Shown here one piece after another: positions 54,828-63,306 of a stretch of DNA of 64,000 nucleotides. How positions within the stretch are numbered: the first letter of the stretch is position 1; each line of letters opens with the position of its first letter. The notes beneath the pieces were generated by a model. That model was not told the origin of the DNA. It searched no databases and worked only from the letters and a program-made list of their open reading frames with translations. The position numbers were made by a program, and so were the translations under genes. Source of the stretch: Bradyrhizobium sp. SZCCT0231 (lineage in GTDB: Bacteria; Pseudomonadota; Alphaproteobacteria; Rhizobiales; Xanthobacteraceae); NCBI RefSeq assembly GCF_018130245.1, contig NZ_JAFCKP010000012.1, positions 124,001 to 188,000 of the forward strand, in the 5' to 3' direction.

Positions 54828-55295
54828 TCAAAACGGCTTTGCGATCATCAGCCACAGGATCGCCATCGTCGCACCGAAGCCGGGGAAGCCGAACGCAAAC
54901 CAGCGGCGGAACAGCACGAAGTAGCGTTCCGGCAAAGCGGCGTGCTGATCGGCGGCCTTGCGCGCAAGATCGCGCATCTCGATCTGCATGAGCACCACGG
55001 GAATCCAGAACAGGCCGGCGACGGCGTAGAGCGCGAGCGAAGCAAGAATCCAGCCTTCGGCGATCGACGTCGCCGACAGCATCATCAGCACGCCGCCGCT
55101 GACCGGCTGGAGGATCACCGCTGACAGCGTGAAGATCGCGTCCGCGATGACCACGACCGAAGCGGTGCGGGCGATGAACTCCGGATCCTGGGTGCGATGG
55201 GCCATCAGCATGAAGAAGGCGATGCCGGTCCCGGTGCCGAGGATGACGACGGCGCCGAGCACATGGATAAATTTGACCAGGAAATACAGCGTCAT
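54828..55295 (-). CDS. DUF2269 family membrane protein
   Basis: A 155-residue protein with four membrane helices. FLVKFIHVLGAVVILGTGTGIAFFMLMAHR at the N-terminus is diagnostic of DUF2269. Conserved histidine and tyrosine positions (FIHVLG, AALPERYFVLFRRWFAFGFPGFG) may bind a cofactor such as haem, but this is not shown. The gene overlaps the upstream hydrolase by four bases and leads into the epimerase/DoxX fusion. Confidence 0.88.
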   Translation of the reverse strand: MTLYFLVKFIHVLGAVVILGTGTGIAFFMLMAHRTQDPEFIARTASVVVIADAIFTLSAVILQPVSGGVLMMLSATSIAEGWILASLALYAVAGLFWIPVVLMQIEMRDLARKAADQHAALPERYFVLFRRWFAFGFPGFGATMAILWLMIAKPF

Positions 55296-56191
55296 GGCTT
55301 CTTGGTCGCCACAGGCCTGGGCGGGTTCAGTGCGCGCGCGAGCTCGCCGCTTGCGGCTTTGACGCCGGCTTCGGTTTCGATCATCCAGTGGCCCTCGCGG
55401 CCGACAGCCGGCAGCGAGCGAAAGTCGGCCTTGCCGCCGCTTCCGCGAAACGCATCAACGAGCTTCTGCGAAAACGCGGGCGCGAAATAGCTGTCATTCA
55501 CTGCAACGAGCCACGTGACGGGAATGCGCGCCGCCTTGCCGAACGCCGCTGCCGCGGCAAGCAGCGTATGCGGCGCGCAGATTCGGTTTGGCTCATCATT
55601 GGCATGGCCGCCGCGCCCCGGCGCAAACACTGTGATCGCGGAGATCAGCTTCGGATCGGCATTGGCGAGCGCCAGCGCACCCCATCCGCCGGCGGAATGG
55701 CCGATCACGATCGCGGCATCCTTGCGGATGAAATCCTGCTTTTGCAGATGGACCAGCGCCAGTGAAATTGCGTCGGCCGTTGCCCGGCCCGAGCGTGCGT
55801 AGTCGGCATCGTCGCAGCCGCCCTGATCCTCGACATAGCGGCCGCCGGTCGCACCATGGCCGGGCCGCTCCGGTACCAGCACGGCAAAACCACGCGCGAC
55901 CAGATAGGCGGCAAGCGGGCGGTATTCCGGTTGCGGCATTTGCGCACGACGCAACGCATTCTGCGTCGAGGCGTGCGCGATCACCGCGAGCCGGAACGGA
56001 CCTGGGCCGGGGGGACGAAACAGGAGGGCATGCGCAGCAAGGCCGGTATCCGGCGCGGGCACAAGCCACTCTTGCCGACGAAACGGCTCGCCCTCCTCTC
56101 CCGATGGGCCGAGCGTGACCTGAGCGCACAGAGGCGGCGCAGTCAGCAAAGCCAGCAGAGGCAGGAGCGCGATGGTGTTGAGGAGCCGCAT
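55292..56191 (-). CDS. Exported alpha/beta hydrolase (dienelactone hydrolase-like)
   Basis: A 299-residue secreted hydrolase. A signal peptide (LLNTIALLPLLALLTAPPLCAQV) precedes an alpha/beta fold. The nucleophile elbow is IGHSAGGWGALALA. The oxyanion region PERPGHGATGGRY and the probable catalytic His in GREGHWMIE are visible. A CDDADYARSGRATADAI segment lies between. It probably cleaves an ester or peptide-like bond in the periplasm. It is the first gene of a three-gene operon with DUF2269 and the epimerase/DoxX fusion. Confidence 0.84.
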   Translation of the reverse strand: MRLLNTIALLPLLALLTAPPLCAQVTLGPSGEEGEPFRRQEWLVPAPDTGLAAHALLFRPPGPGPFRLAVIAHASTQNALRRAQMPQPEYRPLAAYLVARGFAVLVPERPGHGATGGRYVEDQGGCDDADYARSGRATADAISLALVHLQKQDFIRKDAAIVIGHSAGGWGALALANADPKLISAITVFAPGRGGHANDEPNRICAPHTLLAAAAAFGKAARIPVTWLVAVNDSYFAPAFSQKLVDAFRGSGGKADFRSLPAVGREGHWMIETEAGVKAASGELARALNPPRPVATKKP

Positions 56192-56458
56192 GAATTGCCG
56201 AGATCGAACGCGAACAGCGACAGCCAGATTAGTAGGAACGAATCATTATCGGCCGACTTTCTGCGGTGCCATTGCCGTTCCCCTGTTGCCGCGACGTAGT
56301 TTTGCACCGACGCCTGGCCCTACAGTCGCCGGTTGAAATGGCGGCTTGTCCTCTTTCGGTACAACATGGCCGAAATACTGATGCAGAAAGTCCACAGGTT
56401 AACCGATAATTAACGATAGGTCTTGCCGCCGGCGCGGCGACTTGGTTTGATCGCCTCC

Positions 56459-56968
56459 ATGAGCACAACCCTGATCGAGGTCCGGCCGGCCAAAGCTGCA
56501 GATGCAACTGCGGTGGCATCGACCCATGACGAAGCCTGGCGGTCGGCCTATCAGGGCATCATTCCCGGCGCCGAGCTGGAGAAGCTGATCAACCGCCGCG
56601 GTCCGCAGTGGTGGGACAGCGCGATCCGCAAGGGCAGCCGTGTCAGCGTGCTCGTATTCGGCGACAAGATCGCGGGCTATGCCAATTACGGCCGCAACCG
56701 TGCCCGCAGCCTGCATTTCGACGGCGAGATCTACGAGCTGTACCTGCGCCCCGAGTTTCAGGGGCTCGGCTTCGGCCGCCGCCTGTTCGCTGCCGCCCGC
56801 CGCGACCTCATGCAGAGCGGGCTGAAGAGCATGGTGGTGTGGGCGCTCTCGGACAACGACCCGGCGACCGAGTTCTACCGGGCGTTGGGCGGGCGCATGG
56901 TCGCACGCTCGTCGGAGCGGTTCGGGCCGAAATCGCTCGACAAGGTTGCCTTCGCTTGGACCAATTGA
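56459..56968 (+). CDS. GNAT-family N-acetyltransferase
   Basis: A 169-residue acetyltransferase starting MSTTLIEVRPAKAADATAVASTHDEAWRSAYQGIIP. The acetyl-CoA-binding motif A is YLRPEFQGLGFGRRLFAAAR, followed by VVWALSDNDPATEFYRALGGRMV, a standard GNAT arrangement. The substrate is unknown. The 267-base gap before it, divergent from the hydrolase operon, shows no gene. Confidence 0.88.
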   Translation: MSTTLIEVRPAKAADATAVASTHDEAWRSAYQGIIPGAELEKLINRRGPQWWDSAIRKGSRVSVLVFGDKIAGYANYGRNRARSLHFDGEIYELYLRPEFQGLGFGRRLFAAARRDLMQSGLKSMVVWALSDNDPATEFYRALGGRMVARSSERFGPKSLDKVAFAWTN

Positions 56969-57146
56969 GCTGCTGAAACCCTACCCGGCAGCGTTTCCCG
57001 TCCGTCGATACCGTTGCCTTTCGAGCCGGTGATCGCCGGATTCATTATTTCACAAAAACGCGATGGATCAGCGGGCCGAGCCCGCGTATGACAGCGCCAA
57101 AATCGCTGCCGGGCGCGATTTCACCTCGGCAACAACGGAGTCTTGA

Positions 57147-57683
57147 ATGCGTATCGATGCGGTCTCGATCGGAAAAAACGTCCCCCACGATGTCAACGTC
57201 ATCATCGAGGTCCCCGTGGGCGGCGAACCGATCAAGTACGAGATGGACAAGGAGGCCGGCACGCTGGTGGTCGACCGCTTCCTCTACACGCCGATGCGTT
57301 ACCCCGGTAACTACGGCTTCATCCCGCACACGCTGTCGGATGACGGCGATCCCTGCGACGTCCTGATCATCAACACCCGCGCCATCATCCCCGGCGCCGT
57401 CATGAGCGTGCGCCCGGTCGGCGTGCTGTTCATGGAAGACGAAGCCGGCGGCGACGAGAAGATCCTGGCGGTGCCGTCGTCCAAGCTGACGCAGCGCTAC
57501 GACAAGGTGAAGAGCTATTCCGATCTGCCCGACATCACGCTGCAGCAGATCCAGCACTTCTTCGAGCACTACAAGGATCTCGAGAAGGGCAAGTGGGTGA
57601 AGATCCTGCGCTGGGGCGGCCCGGAGGAAGCGCACAAGCTGATCCTCGAGGGTATCGAGCGCGAGAAGAAAAAGAAGGGCTGA
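57147..57683 (+). CDS. ppa: Inorganic pyrophosphatase (family I)
   Basis: A 178-residue family I enzyme hydrolysing pyrophosphate to drive biosynthesis. Conserved segments are [59 protein letters not shown] (active-site Asp cluster DDGDPCD), and [10 protein letters not shown]. It ends in a Lys-rich tail. The length is typical. It probably has its own promoter in the 178-base gap upstream and is followed by a palindromic repeat. Confidence 0.97.
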   Translation: MRIDAVSIGKNVPHDVNVIIEVPVGGEPIKYEMDKEAGTLVVDRFLYTPMRYPGNYGFIPHTLSDDGDPCDVLIINTRAIIPGAVMSVRPVGVLFMEDEAGGDEKILAVPSSKLTQRYDKVKSYSDLPDITLQQIQHFFEHYKDLEKGKWVKILRWGGPEEAHKLILEGIEREKKKKG

Positions 57684-57689
57684 GCCTCT

Positions 57690-57802
57690 GTGTCCCGGAC
57701 GCGGCGCGGCATGAAATGACGCGCTGCTGAGCCGGGACCCACGTCGCCACTGGGCCCCGGCTCAGCAGCGCAGCGTTTCACGCTGCGCTGTGTCCGGGGC
57801 AC
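57690..57802. repeat. 'GTCCCGG/CCGGGGCAC' palindromic repeat, copy 2
   Basis: The ends GTGTCCCGGACGC and GTGTCCGGGGCAC with the inner pair GCTGAGCCGGGACCC / GGGCCCCGGCTCAGC match the copy at 2468-2608. It fills the convergent gap between ppa and folD. Confidence 0.88.
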
Positions 57803-57812
57803 GAGAGTTCAG

Positions 57813-58697
57813 CTACACCGCCGGCTTCGGCAGCCCTGCAATCGCACACGCCGCGCGCAGCGTATTCACCAGCAGACACGCCACCGTCATCTGGCCGACA
57901 CCGCCCGGCACCGGCGTGATTGCACCGGCGACGCCAAGCGCTTCCTGATAGGCGACATCGCCGACGAGGCGCGTCTTGCCGTCCTCCTTCGGGATACGGG
58001 TGATGCCGATGTCGATCACGGTCGCGCCGGGCTTCAGCCAGTCGCCGCGCACCATCTCGGCCTTGCCGACCGCGGCATAGACGAGGTCGGCTCGCTTCAC
58101 GAGGCCGGGCAGATCGCGCGAGCGCGAATGCGCGATGGTCACCGTGGCGTTCTCGTTCAGCAGCAATTGCACCAGCGGGCGGCCGACCAGATTGGAGCGG
58201 CCGATGACGATGGCGTTCATGCCTTCGAGCGAGGGATGCACGCTCTTGGTCAAAATGATCGAGCCGAGCGGCGTGCAGGGCGACAGCGCATCGAAACCGC
58301 CGGCGAGACGACCGGCATTGTTCGGATGCAGGCCGTCGACATCCTTGGCGGGATCGATAGCGTTGATGACGGCCTCGGTGTTGAGGCCCTTCGGCAGCGG
58401 CAATTGCACGAGAATGCCGTGCACAGCGGGATCGCGGTTGAGCTTTGCGACGACGGCCAGCAAGTCCGCTTGCGAGACGTCAGCCGGCAGCTTGTGCTCG
58501 AACGAGGCCATGCCGGCCGCCTGGGTCTGGGTGCGCTTGGAGCGGACATAGACCTCGCTGGCGGGGTCGTTGCCGACCAGGACGACCGCAAGGCCCGGCA
58601 CCAGATTGTGCTCGCGCTTGACCCGGGCGACCTCCTCGGCGACGCGGGCCCGGAGGTCCGCGGCGATGACTTTTCCATCAATGATCTTGGCGGTCAT
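57813..58697 (-). CDS. folD: Bifunctional methylenetetrahydrofolate dehydrogenase/cyclohydrolase
   Basis: A 294-residue enzyme interconverting 5,10-methylene-, methenyl- and formyl-tetrahydrofolate with NADP. The substrate site contains [23 protein letters not shown] (the YxxxK-like Tyr and Lys). The cofactor-binding region is [32 protein letters not shown], and the C-terminal [18 protein letters not shown] is a FolD signature. It is followed on the same strand by no further gene and preceded by DUF167 ten bases upstream. Confidence 0.97.
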   Translation of the reverse strand: MTAKIIDGKVIAADLRARVAEEVARVKREHNLVPGLAVVLVGNDPASEVYVRSKRTQTQAAGMASFEHKLPADVSQADLLAVVAKLNRDPAVHGILVQLPLPKGLNTEAVINAIDPAKDVDGLHPNNAGRLAGGFDALSPCTPLGSIILTKSVHPSLEGMNAIVIGRSNLVGRPLVQLLLNENATVTIAHSRSRDLPGLVKRADLVYAAVGKAEMVRGDWLKPGATVIDIGITRIPKEDGKTRLVGDVAYQEALGVAGAITPVPGGVGQMTVACLLVNTLRAACAIAGLPKPAV

Positions 58698-58707
58698 GTC
58701 CGTTCTC

Positions 58708-59052
58708 TCAGTCTGTCGATTTGGCCGATGTGAGCTGGCGCAGGGTTTCGCCGAGCCGCGCCGGATCGCCGTCGACCGCGATCTGCTTCAGCCGCGACGT
58801 GGCTCCGGATAGCAGCTTTACACTGCTCTTGGGAACGCCGAGCGATTTCGCCAGGAGCACCAGAACGGCCTTGTTGGCCTCGCCGCCATCGGCAATGGCG
58901 CGCACCCGCACCTTGAGCACACTGCGGCCATCCGAGAGTTGCTCGATCCCGTCGATGTCGTCGCGCCCGCCGCGCGGCGTCACCCGCAGCGCGATGCTGA
59001 TTCCCGAGGTGGAATAACGCCAGGGTTCCCTAGAGGCTTCTTTCGCGACCAA
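58708..59052 (-). CDS. DUF167 (YggU-like) family protein
   Basis: A 114-residue small alpha/beta protein. The core [65 protein letters not shown] is the DUF167 consensus with its G-E-A-N-K motif. The function of this family is unknown. It lies ten bases upstream of folD and 15 bases downstream of the YggT gene, the usual YggT-YggU pairing, so the three probably form one operon. Confidence 0.92.
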   Translation of the reverse strand: MVAKEASREPWRYSTSGISIALRVTPRGGRDDIDGIEQLSDGRSVLKVRVRAIADGGEANKAVLVLLAKSLGVPKSSVKLLSGATSRLKQIAVDGDPARLGETLRQLTSAKSTD

Positions 59053-59067
59053 GGCGCTCCAGCCTGC

Positions 59068-59358
59068 TCAGACCACGTTCGGGTAGATGTAGTACAGGAT
59101 CACCCGCTCGATGAACATGATGATCAGGATCAGGATGATCGGCGAGATGTCGAGACCGCCGAGACTGGGCAGGAAATTGCGAATCGGCGCCAGCAGCGGC
59201 TCGGTGATCCGGTACAAGAACTCCGCCACCGCCGACACGAACTGGTTACGCGTGTTCACGACGTTGAAGGCGATCAGCCAGGACAGGATCGCGGAGGCGA
59301 TCAGCAGCCAGACGTAGAGGTCGAGCACGATGATGACGATGTCGAGAACGGCACGCAT
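59068..59358 (-). CDS. YggT family membrane protein
   Basis: A 96-residue protein with two YggT-type hydrophobic segments ([27 protein letters not shown] and [21 protein letters not shown]) and the linker [24 protein letters not shown], which is the family signature. YggT proteins have been linked to osmotic stress and cell-division or photosystem assembly in other organisms. It opens the yggT-DUF167-folD unit. Confidence 0.93.
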   Translation of the reverse strand: MRAVLDIVIIVLDLYVWLLIASAILSWLIAFNVVNTRNQFVSAVAEFLYRITEPLLAPIRNFLPSLGGLDISPIILILIIMFIERVILYYIYPNVV

Positions 59359-59493
59359 GGCTTATGAGGCCTCTGGCTTTTGAAAACTCTGGCTTCGGTC
59401 GGGATTGACGCCCCGTTTGCTAGATATCGGTTCCCCCCGGCCCAAACAAGGGAAGTCGGCGCCCGGAGGGCTAAAACCGGGTTACGCCCGTCC

Positions 59494-59522
59494 TTGACTT
59501 GACCTTGGCGGGGACTTAAATG
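59494..59522 (+). promoter_or_regulatory. Possible promoter for tRNA-Ala
   Basis: TTGACT (59494-59499) and TTAAAT (59516-59521) are separated by 16 bases, or TAAATG by 17. The mature tRNA begins about 43 bases downstream. Confidence 0.45.
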
Positions 59523-59563
59523 GCGCCCGGTTGTCGGCCGCGTTCACCAGAGCGGCCAGCAAA

Positions 59564-59639
<76 letters not shown>

Positions 59640-59710
59640 GCCTTCGCTCGCTTCGCGAGCTACGGCTAGGCAAGCCTGGGGAAGTCCATCGTAGCGAAGT
59701 GAGCGAAGGC
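59640..59710. repeat. Inverted repeat immediately downstream of tRNA-Ala
   Basis: GCCTTCGCTCGCTTCGC (59640-59656) pairs with GCGAAGTGAGCGAAGGC (59694-59710). It may be a 3' processing or termination structure for the tRNA transcript. No poly-T tract follows. No direct repeat of the tRNA end was seen. Confidence 0.75.
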
Positions 59711-59759
59711 TGCCGCGCCATAGCCCGAAGGGCGACGGCGGGCTCCCTCCGAATTCCCC

Positions 59760-60572
59760 CTACCTCCCCGTGAACCTTGGCGCCCGTTTCTCCATGAAGC
59801 TCGCCACGCCCTCCCTGAAATCGCTCCCGGCCAGCGCCACCATCATCTCGCGGTTGGCCTCGATGGTCGCCTCCGCCAGCGTCTGGAACGGCACCTCGTA
59901 GAGCTGCCGCTTGATCACCGCCATCGCGCTCGGCGAGACGAAATCGGCGAGATCGCGCGCATAGGCGTAGGTCTCCTCGCGCAGCTTCTCCGGCGAGCAG
60001 AGCCGGTTGACCAGCCCGATCCGCAACGCCTCCTCGCTGGGCACGCGCCTCGCCGAGAGCAACAGATCCAGCGCATTGGCGTGGCCGACGATGCGCGGCA
60101 GCATCCAGCTGATGCCATGCTCGGCGATCAGACCGCGCCGCGCGAAGGCCGTCGTGAACACGGTATTGTCGGCCGCAAAGCGCAGGTCGCAATAGAGCGC
60201 ATGCACGAGCCCGATGCCGGCCGTGGCGCCATTCAGCATGGCGATGACCGGCTTCTTGATCGATGGGTAATAGCCGTAGCGCGTCTGCCAATCGGGCCGG
60301 CGGTTCATGTCGAACGGCGGCAGGTTCGACGCGCGCCTGACGTCATCGGGGTCGAGGCCCTTCAGTGCATCCATGTCGGCGCCGGCGCAGAAGGCGCGGC
60401 CCGCGCCGGTGAGCACGATGACACGGACATTGTCGTCGGCGCTCGAGGCTTCCATCGCATGGCGCACGTCGCGCTCCATGATCGGCGTCCAGGCATTCAT
60501 GCGATCCGGACGATTGAGCGTGATGGTCGCGATCTTGTCGCTCACCTCGTAGAGAATGTGTTCATAGGGCAC
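59760..60572 (-). CDS. Enoyl-CoA hydratase/isomerase family protein
   Basis: A 270-residue crotonase-fold enzyme. The N-terminal EVSDKIATITLNRPDRMNAW and the oxyanion-hole regions AGRAFCAGADMDAL and PVIAMLNGATAGIGLVHALYCDLRFAADN are diagnostic. The glutamates expected in a true hydratase are replaced or moved around ARRGLIAEHGISWMLPRIVG (Glu in LIAEHG kept), so the exact reaction is uncertain. The start is GTG 60572 with GGGAG eight bases before it; the longer open frame upstream has no similarity. It does not form an operon with other fatty-acid genes. Confidence 0.88.
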   Translation of the reverse strand: MPYEHILYEVSDKIATITLNRPDRMNAWTPIMERDVRHAMEASSADDNVRVIVLTGAGRAFCAGADMDALKGLDPDDVRRASNLPPFDMNRRPDWQTRYGYYPSIKKPVIAMLNGATAGIGLVHALYCDLRFAADNTVFTTAFARRGLIAEHGISWMLPRIVGHANALDLLLSARRVPSEEALRIGLVNRLCSPEKLREETYAYARDLADFVSPSAMAVIKRQLYEVPFQTLAEATIEANREMMVALAGSDFREGVASFMEKRAPRFTGR

Positions 60573-60657
60573 GGCGCTCTCCCTTGGTCTGCCGGCACGC
60601 GTTTGCGCGCGCTCGTTAGGAACGAGCCTAGCATATCCAGGGAAGAGGCAAGGACTT

Positions 60658-60708
60658 GCGCCAAGGATCTGCGCCAAGGATCTCGCGCGAAGGATCTCGC
60701 GCGAAGGC
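60658..60708. repeat. 13-14 base tandem repeat, four units
   Basis: The units are GCGCCAAGGATCT twice, then CGCGCGAAGGATCT and a partial CGCGCGAAGGC. It ends six bases before the stop end of the amidotransferase gene. Confidence 0.8.
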
Positions 60709-60713
60709 GCGGG

Positions 60714-61508
60714 TTACTCGGCCGCTTGCGCCAGCACCGGCCGGCGCGCCAGCCAGCCGTCGATGAAATGATCGAGCCAGGCGCGCTCGGCGACATCGTA
60801 GACGGCACGATCCGCGAAGTGATGGTGCCGCTGCCGCGCACCGGGCGCGCTGAAGCCGTCATAGCCGCGCGTGGTCCAGCGATGCATCATCGCGTAGGTC
60901 ACGTCAGGGTGAAACTGCACGCCGAAGGCATTGCCGGTCCGGAACGCCTGCACCGGAAAATCGTCACCTTCTGCAAGCAGCTCGGTGCCTTCAGGCAGCT
61001 CAAATCCCTCGCGATGCCAGTGATAGACCTGCGCCGGCCAGTGCGGGCAGAGCGCATGGCCCGCAGCGGTCGGCCTGATCGGGTAATAGCCGATCTGGGT
61101 CAGCGCCTCCGCATGGGGCGCGACGCGGGCCCCCAGCTGCATCGCCAGCATCTGCGCACCCAAGCAGATGCCGAGGAATGGCCGCTGCTCGCGGAGCGGA
61201 ATTTCGATCCAGTCGATCTCGCGGCGGATGTAGTCGTCGGGATCGTTGGCGCTCATCGGGCCGCCGAAGATCACGGCGCCGGCATGCCGATCGAGCGTCT
61301 CGGGCAGGGGATCGCCGAAGCGGGGACGGCGGATGTCGAGGCGATGGCCGAGCGCGCGCAGCGCATTGCCGACGCGGCCCGGTGTCGAGCACTCCTGATG
61401 CAGGACGATCAGAACCGGCAGCGGGGCTTCGGAGGCGGCGGCGCTCGGCGCCCTCCGTGGGAAGGCGACCACCTCTGCGCCACCAAACCTGTCCGTCCGG
61501 AACGACAT
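60714..61508 (-). CDS. Class I glutamine amidotransferase domain protein
   Basis: A 264-residue protein with the GATase1 triad: Cys in PFLGICLGAQMLA, His in FGVQFHPDVTYAM, and an acidic residue nearby. The oxyanion-strand segment AVIFGGPMSANDPDDYI matches GMP-synthase-like stand-alone amidotransferases. The N-terminal 30 residues are variable (VVAFPRRAPSAAASEAPLP). The acceptor substrate is unknown; some relatives act in purine, glutamate or polyamine metabolism. Confidence 0.88.
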   Translation of the reverse strand: MSFRTDRFGGAEVVAFPRRAPSAAASEAPLPVLIVLHQECSTPGRVGNALRALGHRLDIRRPRFGDPLPETLDRHAGAVIFGGPMSANDPDDYIRREIDWIEIPLREQRPFLGICLGAQMLAMQLGARVAPHAEALTQIGYYPIRPTAAGHALCPHWPAQVYHWHREGFELPEGTELLAEGDDFPVQAFRTGNAFGVQFHPDVTYAMMHRWTTRGYDGFSAPGARQRHHHFADRAVYDVAERAWLDHFIDGWLARRPVLAQAAE

Positions 61509-61638
61509 GGCCTCTGCGAGTGCTATCGGTTCAGACCGCCAGCATAGCTAAGCGATGGTTAACATCGTGTGAGTTTGCGCACACACGCCCCGATCCTGAA
61601 GCAAGCTCCGGGCCACTACGGGGACTCCAGGGATTTCT

Positions 61639-62418
61639 CTAGTGCCTCTGCCTCTGGAACCGGCTGGTGGCCGCCAGGATGAAGCCACGCGGGAAGAAGC
61701 GCAGCGCGAACGGCACGATCTTGATACCCAGACCAGGCAGCACTGCCCGTTTGTTGGCCATCAGGCCACGATACGCCTCCCGCGCAACTTCGGCGGCAGA
61801 GACGTTGAGAACGGCCGTATCATGTTGCGATCCAACGCCGGCGCGCGCCTGGAATTCGGTCGGCACCGGGCCCGGGCAAAGCACGGTGACGCGGACGCCG
61901 CGCGGCGCAAGCTCTGCCCGCAATGCTTCGGTCAAGGAGATCACATAGGCCTTGGACGCGTAGTAGACGGCCATGCCGGGGCCGGGCAGGAAGCCGGCGA
62001 CCGAGCCGACATTGAGAAGACCGCCCTTGTTTTTGATGAGCTGATCGGCAAAGCGCAGCGACAGATCCGTCAAGGCACGGACGTTGACATCGACGATGCC
62101 GAGCTGCTCGAGCCGATCGCGCTCGATGGCATCGCCGAACACGCCGAAGCCGGCATTGTTGACGAGATGGTCGAGCTCGACGCCTTCGGCCGCGAGCGCT
62201 GCCGCGATCGTCTCGCCGGCATCCGCGGCCTCGAGATCGCAGGCGATCACGATCGGCTTCTTGCCGCACTTGGCGGCGAGCTCGCTCGCGAGCACTTCGA
62301 GCCGATCCGCCCGTCTCGCGGTCAATGCGAGGCGATGTCCATTGGCGGCAAACACACGCGCCAGCTCCATCCCGATGCCCGCCGAGGCACCAGTAATCAG
62401 CGTCACCCGCTCAGCCAC
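61639..62418 (-). CDS. Short-chain dehydrogenase/reductase
   Basis: A 259-residue SDR. The cofactor motif is TGASAGIGMELARVFA, NNAG lies in DHLVNNAGFGVFG, the Ser in LNVGSVAGFLPGPGMAVYYASKAYV with YxxxK as YYASK. CPGPVPTEFQARAG is frequent in DltE-like SDRs. The C-terminal hydrophobic stretch GLGIKIVPFALRFFPRGFILAATSR suggests membrane association. The start is GTG 62418. The substrate is unknown. Confidence 0.9.
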   Translation of the reverse strand: MAERVTLITGASAGIGMELARVFAANGHRLALTARRADRLEVLASELAAKCGKKPIVIACDLEAADAGETIAAALAAEGVELDHLVNNAGFGVFGDAIERDRLEQLGIVDVNVRALTDLSLRFADQLIKNKGGLLNVGSVAGFLPGPGMAVYYASKAYVISLTEALRAELAPRGVRVTVLCPGPVPTEFQARAGVGSQHDTAVLNVSAAEVAREAYRGLMANKRAVLPGLGIKIVPFALRFFPRGFILAATSRFQRQRH

Positions 62419-62640
62419 GATCGACGTCTCTTGAATTCAACTATTTTGGCCCCGCAACGGCGGAACGAGAGCATAGGCCGAGCGCAACAGGCAAGCGGCA
62501 CTGGCAGCATGGCCGCTTGAGCAGAACGACAGGCGGTGCGGAAAGACCGTTGATTTACAGGCGAATTCGGCGCAGGCAGCGAATAAATTAAAGTTTCGTC
62601 ATGTATCCGCGCGGGCCGCGATTCGCCGAGTCCAGAACCG

Positions 62641-63129
62641 TCAGCCGCCGATGGCGCTAGCCTTGACCTGGCCGCCGACACGCTCTGCAACTGCGTGCTT
62701 CAGCTCGATCCGGTCGCGCTGGGAAATCCCGAGCAGGTCGGACGCGCGCCAGACCACATTGTCCTCGAACTCGCTGACCTGACCGTCGGCATAGACCAGC
62801 TCCCACATCATCTGCACGATGCGCTTGCGGCCCTCTTCGTCGAGCGAGCGCATGATGACGCTGGTGAAGTGATAGAGGTCCACCGCCTCGCCCTCGACCT
62901 CCGTCGCATCGGCGATCAGGCGGTCCGCGGTGCCGTGGTCGAGCCCGAAATGGCTTTCGATCAGGCTGTGCAGCTTGCGCTGCTCGGCTGCGCTCGGCTG
63001 GCCGTCCAGCGAGACCACATGGACCAGCAGCGCGGTCGCGGCCAGCCGATAATCGCTGTCGCCGAATGCGCGGTCCTGGGCTTGGGGACCGACAATGTCG
63101 GCGATGAATTGACGCAAGCCGTCGAGCAT
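62641..63129 (-). CDS. TerB-family protein
   Basis: A 162-residue all-helical protein. YRLAATALLVHVVSLDGQPSAAEQRKLHSLIESHFGL and QMMWELVYADGQVSEFEDNVVWRASDLLGIS are the two acidic helical repeats of TerB/DUF533-type proteins, each with a D-G-x-x-S/A-x-x-E pattern that may bind metal. The name derives from tellurite resistance, but no ter cluster is nearby, so this is probably a stand-alone member. The function is unknown. Confidence 0.88.
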   Translation of the reverse strand: MLDGLRQFIADIVGPQAQDRAFGDSDYRLAATALLVHVVSLDGQPSAAEQRKLHSLIESHFGLDHGTADRLIADATEVEGEAVDLYHFTSVIMRSLDEEGRKRIVQMMWELVYADGQVSEFEDNVVWRASDLLGISQRDRIELKHAVAERVGGQVKASAIGG

Positions 63130-63255
63130 AAGGTCCTACCGGAATCGATGCTGCCGCGGGGTGCGGCAGCTACGGGCATTATATGAGCGGGAAACCCAAT
63201 CGGCGCAACGGCGTCAGTTCCGCGCGCTGCATTACGTTTCGGCAATCTGTTCACC

Positions 63256-63296
63256 GTCATTCCGGGGCGATGCGCCAGCATCGAACCCGGAATGAC
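63256..63296. repeat. 'GTCATTCCGGGG' palindromic repeat, short copy
   Basis: GTCATTCCGGGGCGATGCGCCAGCATCG, then AACCCGGAATGAC: only one hairpin of the longer family remains. It lies between the TerB gene and the cyclase gene. Confidence 0.82.
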
Positions 63297-63306
63297 GAAT
63301 GATGCC

